Origin: Chrysomallon squamiferum
Lineage: Eukaryota > Mollusca > Gastropoda > Neomphalida > Peltospiridae
Assembly: GCA_012295275.1 (NCBI GenBank)
Contig: CM022671.1
Coordinates: 7,089,727 to 7,153,726, forward strand
Length of the DNA: 64,000 nt
Reading direction: 5' to 3'
The notes under the pieces were generated by a model. That model was not told the origin of the DNA, made no database searches, and saw only the letters and a program-made list of their open reading frames with translations. Both the position numbers and the translations under genes were made by a program. Positions within the stretch are counted from its first letter, which is position 1. Each line of letters opens with the position of its first letter. Below are positions 50,316 through 62,139 of the stretch, piece after piece.

Positions 50316-50471
50316 TTTCTTTGTGAGGGGTGATTTTGGTTAAGTGTTTGGAGTGTTTTTCCGATAAATATTTGTAAATTCGTTCAAATTTAGATTGTAA
50401 ATTTACATTAACTATATTTTCATTCTATTGCAGATTATTTTACAGCTTGTCTAAAGTTGTATTTGGTTGAA

Positions 50472-50676
50472 ATGACATCGCGTCGACCTTTTGATCCTGT
50501 GGCACATGAGTTGGATCCCACTTTCCGACTCACCAAATTTGCTGACCTAAAGGGATGAGGGTGTAAAGTCCCTCAAGACGTTCTGCTCAAACTTCTTGAG
50601 GGACTTAACCAGGACAGCAGTGCCCAGGATCAGGAACAGGCGCAATTCCAGTATGTCACGCCAGTCCCACGAATCG
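50472..50676 (+). CDS. SEPHS2: SEPHS2 exon 1 containing the Sec codon
   Basis: Begins [18 protein letters not shown] and reads through TGA 50556-50558 into [18 protein letters not shown]. Conservation resumes directly after the TGA in the same frame, so the codon is read through rather than a stop. Because six introns follow, failure to insert Sec would expose the mRNA to nonsense-mediated decay. The donor is ATCG followed by gtaagc. Confidence 0.95.
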
Positions 50677-52578
50677 GTAAGCAGGATTTAATAAATAAAA
50701 TAATAAAAAAGTAGGTCATGTTCCATTTCCGAAATGTCTCATTTCCCAAATATTTTTAAAATTTTAAAAGTATTAATTGAGACCATGGTTAGCTCCAGAT
50801 TTATTGGAGCCAATATATTATTTAATTAGTACTTTTGCAATTATGTTGGAGGTTAGTGCATTCTGAGTTTTAGGAATACGTGTTCATTTTTGTTGGGAAT
50901 GCCCTTCAAACCTCATAATTTCAAAATGGCGTCTTCATACCGGTGATGCTATATGTTATACCACGTGACCAAATATCACGTTATGATTATTTTTAGCGTC
51001 ACGTGTAGTTTTATTCGTACATAAAATACTATCTGAAAGTTTGAAAAAATAACTTTTAATTGTTAACATTCATTTAGAATTTAAAAAACAAAAATGTAAT
51101 GTAATAAGCATTATCATTTTATGATATCATCATAAAATTTAATATGGTAATTCACATTATTATTATATTTACTTAATGATAAAATTAAAATTACTAGCAA
51201 AAAATAAGGCATTCTGTATACATTCTAAATAAAGTAATTGTTATATTTGATAAGATACTTCAAATACTTATAAATGTTCTGGTTTTATTAATTGGTTATG
51301 ACAACAATAATTATATTATTGCTAACAAACAGTATCATTCATATTTTGAAGCAGTTATTTTGTTGTGAATAATTTTCATGATTTCTTTTTATAACTGAGA
51401 GGATTTTTTTTTTTTTTTTGTTTAAATTTTGCTGCAAATGCTGGTTACTTCATGTCAGTAAATGTTACAAATATTATTTTGTATTTATCAGAACAGAAAA
51501 AAACACTCATTAGTTTTACTGAAATGTGTATTAGCAAGAAGTCCAATTATGTAATAAAAAAGATTTATTTATTTAAAAAAAAAAAAAAATTCCTTTGAAC
51601 TGTTTTTACATTTCTTTATGTTAGGAGCATACTGTATTCAAGGATAGTTTGTTTAATATATGTATTTTTTTTCTTCTGTTACAAGCATCCTTGTATCAGT
51701 GCTGTTTGTTTCTCTGATTTCTATTTGAAATAATTCAATTTCTGAGTAATTTGGTTACTTCATAACATTGATTTTATCCATATATGACATAGCCTTTTTA
51801 ACTGAACTTTTCATTTGAAATATATGTGATCAGTTTGGTTAATCATATAAAAAAAAAAAAAAAAAATGTAAGATTTTTATTATTTTTAAATTAGAAATGA
51901 AATGACTATTTTCAGTTAACCACCTTATTTTTATAATTTTTTTTTTTTTTTTAAGTTTTTGTTTCTTAAAAATATTTCACATCAGCCTGTAACAAAGTAT
52001 TTTTCAGTAAACAATTTTGTTTATCAATATGTACATAATCAATTTATTTTTGAACTTTTTAAGGCATTGGAATGGATGCTTCCATCACCCCTCTTCGACA
52101 TGGTGGACTTTCACTTGTTCAGACGACAGATTTTTTCTATCCCCTGGTTGATGATCCATACATGCAGGTTGGTTTCCGATTACTCATGCAGTTCATCACA
52201 ATTTTGATTTATGACAAGGAATAGACCCTTAGATTCATTTGTTTTAGATGCACATTAATTTTTGGTGTACAACATCAAAGATGACTTTTATAAACCGTAT
52301 AATTATATAATTTGAATTGTTCATTTATAGTTATAGTCTCCATGCTTCTGATTTATATTTTTAATATCGTTTTGTGCTGCCCAGTCTTTGTTAATAACAG
52401 TACAAGAACAAAAGATCAATTAAAAATATTTTAGTTCTGACCATTTTCTGTAGATGTGACAAATATGGTTTATCTCACATTTTTGAGGAAGTACTTTTAT
52501 TTTAGGGTAATTGACACAACTTCAGTCAAACATTATCAATATTATATGATCTTTTATGAAATTCAGAATTTTGTATTA

Positions 52579-52610
<32 letters not shown>

Positions 52611-54954
52611 CCAGGGTAAGATAGCAGCGGCCAATGTGTTGAGTGACTTGTATGCAATGGGTGTGACTGACTGTGACAACATGTTGATGTTGCTTGGTGT
52701 CAGTAACAAGATGACAGAAAAGGAACGAGATGTAATTGTTCCTATGATCATGAGTGGATTCAAGGTTAGTCAACAAAGCTGGAGAGGGAAACCTTAGCTG
52801 CCATCAGTCCCCACCTGTTAAACCTCCATATATATGTATATGTCTACTGTTCCTTGAACACATTTGTTTTTTACTGTTACAAGAAAATAGAGCTGAATTG
52901 AATTTTTTATACTTACAAGTGATACTTTTATAAAGAACTTCATTGATAATAAACGGTAGCAATAAATTAACACAAAATATCAGATAGAAGGAGATTCATG
53001 AAATCTACCCTTTATTCATGATGCCTGTTTGACACAGAAATGAGCAAATCACTGTAAAATCAGGAACATCTTACATTCTGCAGTATGAAATAATTCTTTT
53101 AACATTTTTTTCCATTTATTTCTGAATTTTATTTTATTTTATCATTTCTTTCACATAGGATACTGCAGATGATGCCAACACGCAGGTCACTGGAGGTCAA
53201 ACCGTTCTCAATCCATGGATGACGATAGGGGGCGTTGCTACATCTGTCTGTCAAACCAATGAATATATCATGTATGTCTTTAGAGAAAATTTGACAGTTA
53301 CATTGGATAAAACCTGTCAATCAAGTTAGAGCAAAGGAATCCAGAATCTCCATACCAAGAAATATTTAATCCCTAAAAACAATTTAATAATAAATGACTC
53401 TTTTTAAGATTGCATTCCAGTAGAATAATTCTGGGAAATTTCCACCTCAAAACTGAGTCAGATATATGAATATTATTAAAAAGTTTTACTCTTCCTGATG
53501 TTTTAAGGTTGCCTGTATCATTTAGGTCTTGTTTATTGTAATTTATAGAAAATTACTTTAAACAATCTTCACAGATTAACAAAGTAATTGTTTCTTGTAT
53601 CTGTTACAATGTTGTTTTTAATTTTCAATGTGTTTACACAAGATAACAGAATATTTCATAATTGTTACAGGCCTGACAATGCTGTGGTTGGTGACGTTCT
53701 GGTGATGACCAAACCTCTAGGTACACAAGTTGCTGTCAATGCGTATCAGTGGCTGGATCAGCCGGAACGATGGAATCGCATCAAGCTTGTTGTCAGCGAG
53801 GATGACTGCAGGAAAGCTTATCAAAGAGCCATGTTCAGTATGGCACGTCTCAACAGAACAGGTAACCTGTGTCTTTGTTACAGTATTATAAAGTGTTACT
53901 CAAGAATGCCAGTCTCCCAAGATTTCTAACATTTTCTTGTAACTATTTGGATCAAGGGGTTATTTTTGGTTAGAGAAATTATAAAACAGTTTTCATTTTT
54001 TTCATTTGACATCCTTGATGAGTGAAATAATTTAAAACTCCTGCACATTAAACAAGATTTTCTATCAGCTGTAGAATTGGTTAAATGAATAAAAATATAT
54101 TTCTTTTCAAGAAATTTAATCTGGAATTTCTGGGCACAAACAAAATTAAAGTAATAAAATCTTACGTTTAACAATTATTGAGTTGATTGGTATTTGGAAA
54201 AAAAGTACTGTTAAATATTTTAGTACTAGCATTTATCCATGGATTTGTTTTTTAAGATTTAATATTTCTTTATAGCTGCTAGACTGATGCACAAGTACAA
54301 TGCCCATGGTGCGACAGATGTAACAGGATTTGGTCTGCTTGGTCATGCTAACAATCTGGCTAAAATACAGAAGAATGAGGTCGGTTTTGTCATCCACAAT
54401 CTGCCCATCATTGCCAAAATGGCTGCCATCAGCAAAGCTTGTGGTAACATGTTTGGTTTGTTGCAAGGACATTCTGCAGAAACATCAGGTACTAATAATT
54501 TCAATACTTTTTGTTATTCAGTATAACATGAATACTGTAATATAGTATATTTCCATATTTACTTAACACTTAATTTTTAATCCTTCCATGACATAATGTT
54601 GTAATTCAGACATATTTTAAATTTCTTTCAAAGGTGAATTTGATTTTGTACTTTAAAAAAACTAGAAATTATCCTTCTGGAATGTACTTTGGGTTGACTT
54701 TTATTATTCTTTCTTTCAAAGGGTAATAATAATTTGTAATAATATGAATATTTCTTTTTTCTATCACAGGTGGTTTGTTAATTGCACTACCAAGAGAACA
54801 GGCTGCAGCTTTCTGTAAAGATATTGAAAAACAAGAAGGATATCAGTCTTGGATTATTGGCATTGTAGAAAAAGGGTCAAGAACGGCAAGAATAATTGAC
54901 AAACCACGAGTAATTGAAGTTCCAGCTAAAGACAGAGATGGTGAATTGTGGTAG
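50472..54954 (+). CDS. SEPHS2: Selenophosphate synthetase 2, selenoprotein with in-frame TGA
   Basis: Exons: 50472-50676, 52064-52167, 52615-52764, 53159-53271, 53671-53861, 54276-54488, 54770-54954. Together 1161 nt, 386 residues counting TGA 50556-50558 as selenocysteine 29. The enzyme makes selenophosphate from selenide and ATP, the selenium donor for Sec-tRNA synthesis. The catalytic segment LKG-Sec-GCK holds Sec29 and Lys32, equivalents of E. coli SelD Cys17 and Lys20. Also seen are [14 protein letters not shown], the Asp-rich [45 protein letters not shown] and [14 protein letters not shown]. Phases join without a break. SPS1 paralogues have Thr or Arg here, so the TGA plus the SECIS mark this as SPS2. 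A standard gene finder would stop at codon 29 or start late. Confidence 0.95.
50566..50606 (+). promoter_or_regulatory. Selenocysteine redefinition-type hairpin downstream of the UGA
   Basis: AAGTCCCTCAAGA at 50566-50578 is perfectly complementary to TCTTGAGGGACTT at 50594-50606, giving a 13-bp stem with a 15-nt loop, starting 8 nt after the TGA. Known Sec redefinition elements (SELENON) and the readthrough hairpins described for SPS genes sit at the same spacing and promote UGA recoding. The stem lies wholly inside conserved codons (KVPQD and LLEGL). Pairing is directly visible; function is inferred. Confidence 0.75.
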
Positions 54955-55313
54955 TCTTACAGAGGACACTGTTAAATTTAAGGATTAATTTGTTTTACCT
55001 TTTTTCAAATACAAAAGGTTTTTCAAACAAGAAAGGAACATTCCTTTTTGGTTCAGAATTGCCTCTTGAAGAATGAAATTTTTTTAAAAAGACAATTGCC
55101 ATTTCCTTTAGCATTTAAATGTTCTAAAATGAAATTCATGTACATATTGCTTTTTAATGCCATTTTTAAATTCTTTTTTTTATGCGTTTTGTTATTTTCT
55201 TGTTTCATCTATGCTTTTAATTCATGAATGCATGGTTCGTTTTATCACAGTTAAAATCTCAGATTGTGAGCAGATCTTTGGTTTTTCTACTGGAGTAGAA
55301 TGGACTGGATGAG

Positions 55314-55420
55314 CAGTCTGCAAGATTGCAGTTGTCTCTCTCTATGAATCTTAGTTCAGAAATGGTCACGTGCCATTGAACTAAAGAGGATAACAATGAG
55401 AGACTTCAGCATGCAGACTG
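55314..55420 (+). ncRNA. SECIS element (form II) in SEPHS2 3' UTR
   Basis: Base stem CAGTCTGCA (from 55314) pairs with TGCAGACTG (55412-55420). Inner stem GTCTCTC (55334-55340) pairs with GAGAGAC (55398-55404). Core ATGA (55344-55347) faces GGAT (55388-55391), giving the tandem G-A quartet. Upper stem CTTAGTTCA pairs with TGAACTAAAG with one bulge. The apical AA lies 12 nt after ATGA, and a mini-stem ATGG/CCAT makes it form II. The spacing matches known animal SECIS elements, which recruit SBP2 and eEFSec. It lies about 360 nt after the stop codon and before the poly(A) signals. Confidence 0.92.
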
Positions 55421-55455
55421 TTTGTCCCTCTTCATACTATCAGATCATGTTCATA

Positions 55456-55473
55456 AATAAACTTATTAATAAA
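55456..55473 (+). terminator. SEPHS2 poly(A) signals
   Basis: Two AATAAA hexamers, at 55456-55461 and 55468-55473, follow the SECIS by about 40 bases. Cleavage would be near 55490, giving a 3' UTR of about 540 nt that retains the SECIS. Confidence 0.6.
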
Positions 55474-55719
55474 GAAATACCTTTGTGTTTTTTGTTATTT
55501 TATGAATTCCATGACATTTAATAAAAATAAAGTACTTAATTTGGGCAAGAAAAGAATTATAACAAAATAAGAAGATAAACATGCTTTTGTGGTCTAACAT
55601 TTGCTCCATCTAATGTGCAGGTTCAGCCAAAATCAGAAAGCTGATGATTAACATTTCAGTAACTTACTTAATGAGACCAAGCATCATTAATTAAAACAAA
55701 ATACTCTGCAAGTGTAAGT

Positions 55720-55966
55720 TTTATTTCGCACATCTTTAACAAATGTTTTCTTTCTCGTTATTAAACTAAGAACTTAAAAATCACATTACAATACTGAGTG
55801 TCATTGTTAAAATGCAAAATGTGACAATTAAATGGTCTAATTTACTTAGGTGTTCTGACACTGATAACAAAATGACGAATTTTGTGTAAACTGTATGGTA
55901 TCTTAAGATGCACAGACCTACTAATTACAAATAGTCTGTATTAATGTAAGTTGATGAGATTTTATT
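55720..55966 (-). terminator. Candidate ING3 poly(A) signals
   Basis: On the minus strand, AATAAA occurs at 55961-55966 and 55720-55725, roughly 330 and 570 bases after the ING3 stop. They leave a gap of about 230 bases or more to the SEPHS2 poly(A) signals, so the two converging genes need not overlap. Confidence 0.45.
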
Positions 55967-56295
55967 TCCAACACATTAAATTTAATGTGTCCCTGTTGTG
56001 AAGGTTATTTACTCTTTAGAATATTTTTCCAATGTAAATGTCAGCAGGACTCATCTGTGAATGTTGACCAATGTGCTAATTTACAGATGCACCTTTTTCA
56101 GCTACACTGCAAGGAATGACCAAGAGTTGTTTGGGAATATGTGTTTGATCCATATGTGCCATCATTACAATTTATAGTACTGATCTAATACACTGCCAAG
56201 CAGATATACACATACAAAAACGAGCCACTTCACAACATGTACTAACTGTCCAAACATGAATACACTATAATAACAAACAAATGATTATTTCCACA

Positions 56296-56948
56296 TCATC
56301 TTCTCCCTCGTCGTTTCATTGCAGCAGTGCACTGAGGACAAAACCATTTTCCTTTAGGTGCTTGGGAAAGACCAACACAGCCATAATGAAACCATTCTAT
56401 AGGACACTGGAACAAAAATTAAAAAAAATTAAGTTTAATATGGTTTATGATGAATGAAGTAAGAAACAAATAATGTTACTATAATACATATCTACAGTTA
56501 TGTGCATTCTTAAGGCCAAATATAATGAAAATTTTACATTTATATAGCTGACAATTATAAAGTGTATTTACTGCAATTGAAAACAAAACCATAAAAATAT
56601 TTAGGCTTGCACTATTGTTATTCCAGGAATACAAAATGACAAGACAGAAACAGTATTAGAAACAGGGTTTAAAAATGTATGTTATAATAAAAGAGAAAAC
56701 TCACATCATCATTATCACACCCAACCATGTCACCATAGGAAACCTGATTGCACAAACAGTAACGAGGCTCGTTAGGGTCGCTCTGCCAGTCGTCCACAAC
56801 CTGCAGTTCTGCATTCAAGTCTTCAATAGGCTCAATGACTGGAGTTGAAGGAGCTGATATAATGGGCTGTACTGGGGTGGGTGGGGCCTGTGAGGGTGCG
56901 ACAGGGGCTGGTGTTGAAGGGTTTAAAGCAGCTGCCTTAACTGTTTGT
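56296..56948 (-). CDS. ING3: ING3 PHD-finger exons
   Basis: Exon 56705-56948 carries the end of the linker and the first half of the PHD ([20 protein letters not shown]). Exon 56296-56406 carries [22 protein letters not shown] and a basic tail KRRGRR before TGA. The intron falls between the third and fourth zinc ligands. All eight ligands are present. Confidence 0.95.
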
Positions 56949-59537
56949 CTGTAATAGAATTAGGTAATAAATTGTATGAATATAGTATTAAAATAAAAAA
57001 TTATGTGATTAGAGTAATAAAATAAAATAGATGAATGTATAAATAATTAAAAAAATATAAACAGTTAATTAAATAAATATAAAAAAATCTATCAGGGTAT
57101 AAAATGAATTGGAAAAATATTTTTAAATAAGAATTATAAAATCAATATGTAGACTGAAATTAATCTGATGAACAGAGAAAATAAAATGTGAGAAATATGC
57201 ATTGATATTATTTTAAAAAATTTTTAAAACTAAAAATTTACATGAAAATATATTAAATATGTCAAATATCTTTGTTAAAAATTATTTAAATAAAATCATT
57301 TTTTTTTTTTTTTTTTTTTTAAATATTTAAAATTATAAAAACAATGAGAAAGATAACCTTTAATATACAAAATATTCTTATACATGAGAATAAATTTAAA
57401 AAAAATAATTTTCAACTAAACAAAAAAATATAACATACTTTTTGCTTCTCTGTGATCGAGGTATGGGGTCTGGAGTCGCTGGGTTTGACAAACTGCTTGC
57501 TGTTTCTTTGGCTGCTGCTGCTGGATTCCGTGTCAGAAGATCATAACTTGCCTTCATACTCGGAGTTCTCTCGCCCTTGTTGCATCTTAGGAAAAAAACA
57601 CAAAATAATACACAACGTATGTTCAGATACAACATATAGTATGTCAAGAAAACATTATTTGTTGTGGCCTAGATTTAAACTGCAAAAGCAAAGACAGGAT
57701 ATAAGGATAATATTAATACTAATAATAAAGTAGACTGCTTATTTTTTTAAAGGACATGCTCTGACACAGATAATGAATATCAATACTAATCATCCTACTT
57801 GAATAGATTTATACTTACATACTGATTCCCTGATTTATTTTTAAAATTAATTAATACTGTTCTTTTTTTCAGACAAATTAGTACTGTGTAGGTTATGTTA
57901 TGACATAGAAAATGAATACAGACACTACTCTACATATTATATAGATCCAACTTAAATATTGATTCTATGGCTTATTTTTAGAAATAACCAATTAATACTG
58001 TTATGTTTCTTGTGACACAGAAGTAGCATATGGGATTGCTCTCACACATTTTGGAAGAACATTTCATCTAAGCAGATATGTGAATGTCTGTATAGCTTAA
58101 TACTTGTATTGTTGATGTGACTAGAACATAAAATTACTGAAACATTTTTTAAGATAAATGAAATCTTGGGTAAACCCTATTAAATTTTGATTAGAAAATA
58201 AACTATCTTTTGTATAACCAGCTTCCCACAGACAGACAGGGATGAACAGATTAGAACTTGAAATAACATAATGGGTGCAACAAAAAACATCCATAATACA
58301 AACTAATAAGAAAACAATCAAAATTATCTTAATGAACATAACAGTCTAGTTTGGAGTCTAAATCCTTGTTTTGAGTTGAACTCTATATATCTTTGTTGAT
58401 TTAAACAACACATTTAATTTAAATTATTTTATTAATAAATTACACATACTTGCTGAGTTGCTGCAATGGCTTGTGATGCTGCTGCTGCAATTGCTGCGTT
58501 GCTAGAACTGCTAGCTCCGATGTGACCTGATACAGTATAATAAATAAATAAATAAATAGCAATTTTAGAAGAAAACCAATTTATGTTTTATTACACAAAA
58601 ATAAATTATGGGCAGGAAATGTTATAGTAAAAGAAAAAAACTTCATATAAACCAAAATTACCACAGATCTCTTTCTCTACCAGTATTTTATTTAATATAC
58701 AGTATACTGCTGTTACAAAAGATCTATCCATATAATATTATACTGATATAATTTTAATGAGGAAAATTTGATTCAACACAAATATTTTTGATTTAAATCC
58801 AGATATTTTCAATTAAAATACAAATATTTTTAATGTCAATTCAGATATTTTTAATTAAAATACCATTCAAAATAAACAGGGCTATTTTCATTTACGAGTT
58901 GAGGTGAGTAAGAAAACGTTGTACCTAGATTGTAAGTGATGGGTGATGGTGTAGAGCTAGAACTGAACATTGACATTGATGGGGAATTGGCTGTGGAGTT
59001 TGATCTTCGTATAACCTCTTTAGCAGCTTCAGTAGCAATGCTAGACAACACCTCCGTAGTCGGTCGTTTGTCAACACTGTGGCTGTTTAGTAATGATGAT
59101 GTCTGTGTAAGTTTTCTTTCTGAAAACAAGAATAAAAAATAAATAAATAAATATTTTTTAATGTTAAATAAGTATTCTAATTGTTATTGCATTTTTGTTT
59201 TTTGTTTTTGTGGGGTTTTTTTCCCCTTTAATAATACTGGTAATAATTTTAAATAAGAAATTTCTTTTGGTATTGCATGTTTTTGTTGTTTTTTTTTTTT
59301 TCTCCATTTATTAGTTCTGTTAATAATTTTAAATAAATAGTTTCATTTGTTATGGCATGTTCTTTTTATTCTTTTTTAACTGCTCTGTGTTCTCTATGAT
59401 TCTACTGGATATATTTGTCTATAATTTATTATAATTGAGGTTACATTAGAAAAATTTTATGTACAAAATTTTACTTCAATATCATATTGTTTCAGCAATG
59501 CTTCAGATTATTATTACTTTTTAAAAATTTAAATCCA

Positions 59538-59571
<34 letters not shown>

Positions 59572-61698
59572 TTAGTACACATAAACTCAAAACAGAAAGT
59601 CTATTCATATGTCAGTTTTTCCATACTAATTTCTAGCATCTTCAAAATATCTCAACTTTCAAGCATTCTGTGTTAAGTAAATGTAATGTAAAACAATTTA
59701 TAAAACTGTTTAGTTACTTAGATAATTATTTAATTATTATTGGACTGTTTATGTAAAAAGTGTTTTGTTTCTTACTCTCAGCTCTTTGGTTATTTGCTAC
59801 AGGAACAGGCTTGTCCAGTTCTAAAGACCCTGTTAATGGAAAATATATTTTTTGAATCATACATTATTTAACTTCCATTAATTTCTTTTTTTTTACCATT
59901 TTCAATTTAAATCATGTAAAAACAAAATAATGTTGCCATATTGTCACACTGAGGAAGACATATAATGTTAAATCTGTTTTCACTGGTCACTGATTGTTAA
60001 AACAGTCTTCACTGGTCGGATTCTTTCAGGAATAAAACTGTTAGAATCTTGAACTGTTACAATATTACAAAGATAATTTACATTATTATTCTAACATCAG
60101 TTAAAAATACAAATGATTTAATTATGAGTGAAAATATGAAATTATTTTGTTATTATTTTTTATTAAAATCACTACTCACTTTTCTCCAAAGTTTCTGTAA
60201 TTCCTGCATTATCAGCCTCCAGTTCCATCTTGAATTTGGAAAGTTCCTGATCAAGTTTTCGTAAATGTCTATCCACCTAAAAATATGCAAGTATATAGTA
60301 CAAGCCACAATATAGTCCACGTACAATAAAACAGTGCTATTCCAATGAGATGGAGAGACAATGAGAAAGAATGAGAGAAAGAGAGAGAATGAATTAATCA
60401 TTAGCTGTTTAATAAAATTAACTTATTTAACCTAATGAATATTTAAAAAGTGGCTTTTAGTGCAATTATTTAAGAACGAAATTACAAAAAGTTACATTAT
60501 TTTTTTAATTTAAATACAGTAAATTAAAAGGTGTTTTTTTTGTTTGTTTGTTTTTTTACCAGGTCATGAATGTGATTGGCAAGCTGAACCTTTTCATCAG
60601 CATCACTCAGTGTTTTATAATAATCCTGAAAATACATTAATAATGTTTCATTTTGTGTATCTCATTATCTGGCAATTGGTTTTCAAATTTTTCTTATTTT
60701 TAACATCAAACTTGGGTTTCCTAATCAAAAGCCTAGTTATGCTGTACATTTACTGTGGTCAGAAATCCAAATCCAAAAAATTGTCTGTCATTAAAAAGTG
60801 CCCACCAAACTGTTATAAATAATCATGCACATTTTTTGAATATTATGAAGTTAATATTAAAGTAATATATTATTTTTTAAATAAATATTCAAAGCAGATT
60901 TTTTAATTGTTTAAGAATGGCTTACATGTTTTATTTTTTGAAAAGTTTCATCCTTCCAGTCAGATTTCACATTTGGTAAAATGCATTTCTTGAAAAAGTT
61001 TTTAACTCTCTCCTCCAAACTATCAAGAGAATCTATTAAAACAAAATAACATTTAAAACAGTTACAATTTTTTAGAACACACACTCTAAATTTAAATGAC
61101 AGGTCTAAGATCTATTTCCAAGATAGCTTGTTTGTATGAGTGTGCGTTTGCGTGCGTGCGTGTGTATATGAACTATGTACGAAAACATACTTTGTACTTC
61201 CAGATCCATTTCTCTCATTTCAGTGAGACGTTCCCTCATCTCCATAGGCAGATTCTCAATCACTTAAAAAAAAAAAAATAATAATAAATAAATAAATAAC
61301 TTAGGGTATGACAATTAAAATACGGTTAATTATTGACATCTGTTAAAATATATAACCTTTTATTTCTTTTTATTTATAAGAGCATATTTTTTTTAATAAA
61401 GATATTCATAAACCACTTTAAGATATTAAAATTTGTGCTATTATCGTATACCCCATCCATCCGGTTTTTCATCGTCATCCGCGGTCTATTGTTCCGTTTT
61501 TGCATTCTGTTCCGGGTACAAAATAAAAACTATCCATATGGACATTTTGTTAAGTTTAGACATCACTGACATTGCAATGCAAAGTAAACGTCTGTCAAAG
61601 ACGACAATTTTAAATTCATAAATAATTATTTGTATATTAATTTTCGGTGGTTATAAAGTAAGTAACACACTTTCTAAATAATCCTCCAAGTACAGCAT
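56296..61698 (-). CDS. ING3: Inhibitor of growth protein 3, complete, 11 exons
   Basis: Minus-strand exons in order: 61671-61698, 61191-61262, 60926-61032, 60560-60625, 60180-60276, 59776-59829, 58925-59119, 58450-58526, 57439-57575, 56705-56948, 56296-56406. Total 1188 nt, 395 residues (human ING3 is 418). The N-terminal ING domain starts [20 protein letters not shown] and includes [21 protein letters not shown] Ser/Ala/Pro-rich linker follows, then a C-terminal C4HC3 PHD finger with Cys342, Cys344, Cys355, Cys360, His366, Cys369, Cys382 and Cys385 and aromatic-cage residues Tyr341 and Trp364. ING3 is a subunit of NuA4/TIP60 histone acetyltransferase and reads H3K4me3. Exon 9 has two possible acceptors 10 bases apart, and only the inner one keeps the frame. 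Confidence 0.95.
57575..57587 (-). promoter_or_regulatory. Tandem 3' splice sites at ING3 exon 9
   Basis: After the T-rich tract come two AG dinucleotides 10 bases apart: ctaag before ATGCAACAAG, and caacaag before GGCGAGAGAAC. The upstream site would add ten bases, MQQGREN in sense, and run into TGA within 15 codons. The inner site joins the phase-0 end of exon 8 to [13 protein letters not shown], which aligns with human ING3 RRTSSLKASYEA. Confidence 0.65.
57638..57735 (+). repeat. Dispersed repeat copy A (ING3 intron 8)
   Basis: The segment from ATGTCAAGAAAACATTATTT, through TTGTGGCCTAGATTTAAACTG, to GCAAAGACAGGATATAAGGAT recurs in opposite orientation at 62512-62612 with few mismatches, ending in an ATT-type simple repeat. 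It looks like the conserved end of a mobile element, but no transposase or reverse transcriptase sequence was seen. Confidence 0.7.
59182..59365 (-). repeat. Two-copy tandem repeat of about 95 bp (ING3 intron 6)
   Basis: On the plus strand, units from about 59182 and 59277 share TATTGCATGTTTTTG-type starts, a poly-T block with CCCC or TCTCC, and TTCTG-or-ACTG-GTTAATAATTTTAAATAA. Length differences are in T-runs. No coding content. Confidence 0.6.
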
Positions 61699-62139
61699 TT
61701 TGAGTTTCTTCTGTTCTAGCGCTCTACACTAAAAATATCTCCTTGATACTGTTCAATTTTAAAACGAACATTTTCATTGGTTAACATTTTCAGTCATTTG
61801 TTTCGGGGGAATTCCCGTTTCATTTTAACAAACTGTACATGTTGCAGTCTAAACTAAAAGTTATCTTTCGTTCGTTGTATGTTTTGCGATATTTTATAAC
61901 TGTTATAAATTTAATATTTTCATTTATTCATGAAAAATTGGGACACAAACACATGTAACTAAAGTCCACTGGTAAAGGTCTAACCAATGAAACATAAGAA
62001 CATAACTGATTTGCTGATTATGAGAGATCAGATAGATCGAGACTAGTCTAGTTTATGGATAATTTTAGCAAATGAGATTTTGAGACTAAAGAGAGGTGAA
62101 GGCCGTATATCCACCTAACGTGTGAAAAAAAAATTCGAC
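61699..62139. promoter_or_regulatory. Bidirectional promoter of ING3 and AMT
   Basis: The two start codons face away from each other about 440 bp apart. A CCAAT box on the minus strand (61776-61780) lies about 80 bp before the ING3 ATG. One on the plus strand (61984-61988) lies about 155 bp before the AMT ATG. Each is therefore oriented toward its own gene. No TATA box was noticed. The arrangement is inferred from ATG positions; start sites are not known. Confidence 0.6.

Larger units (their letters stand above)
45691..50471. other. Intergenic region between IMPDH and SEPHS2
   Basis: Base composition changes at about 45770, where CpG-containing sequence begins. A minus-strand open frame at 46316-46576 starts MDNNSCYVFSDAKVK and has a stop, 86 codons, with no family recognised. 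The rest holds (TTTTA)n-(TTTA)n-(TTTG)n at 47990-48145, (CTA)n-(ATA)n at 49276-49325 and long T-runs. The SEPHS2 promoter region is at the right end. Confidence 0.6.

Noticed and set aside
50556-50558. Nonsense mutation in SEPHS2
   Set aside because: The TGA is at the selenocysteine position of SPS2, the frame continues with conserved residues, and a SECIS is present in the 3' UTR.
57439-57585. Apparent frameshift in ING3 exon 9
   Set aside because: It disappears if the inner of two AG acceptors is used; all eleven exons then sum to 396 codons in frame including the stop.
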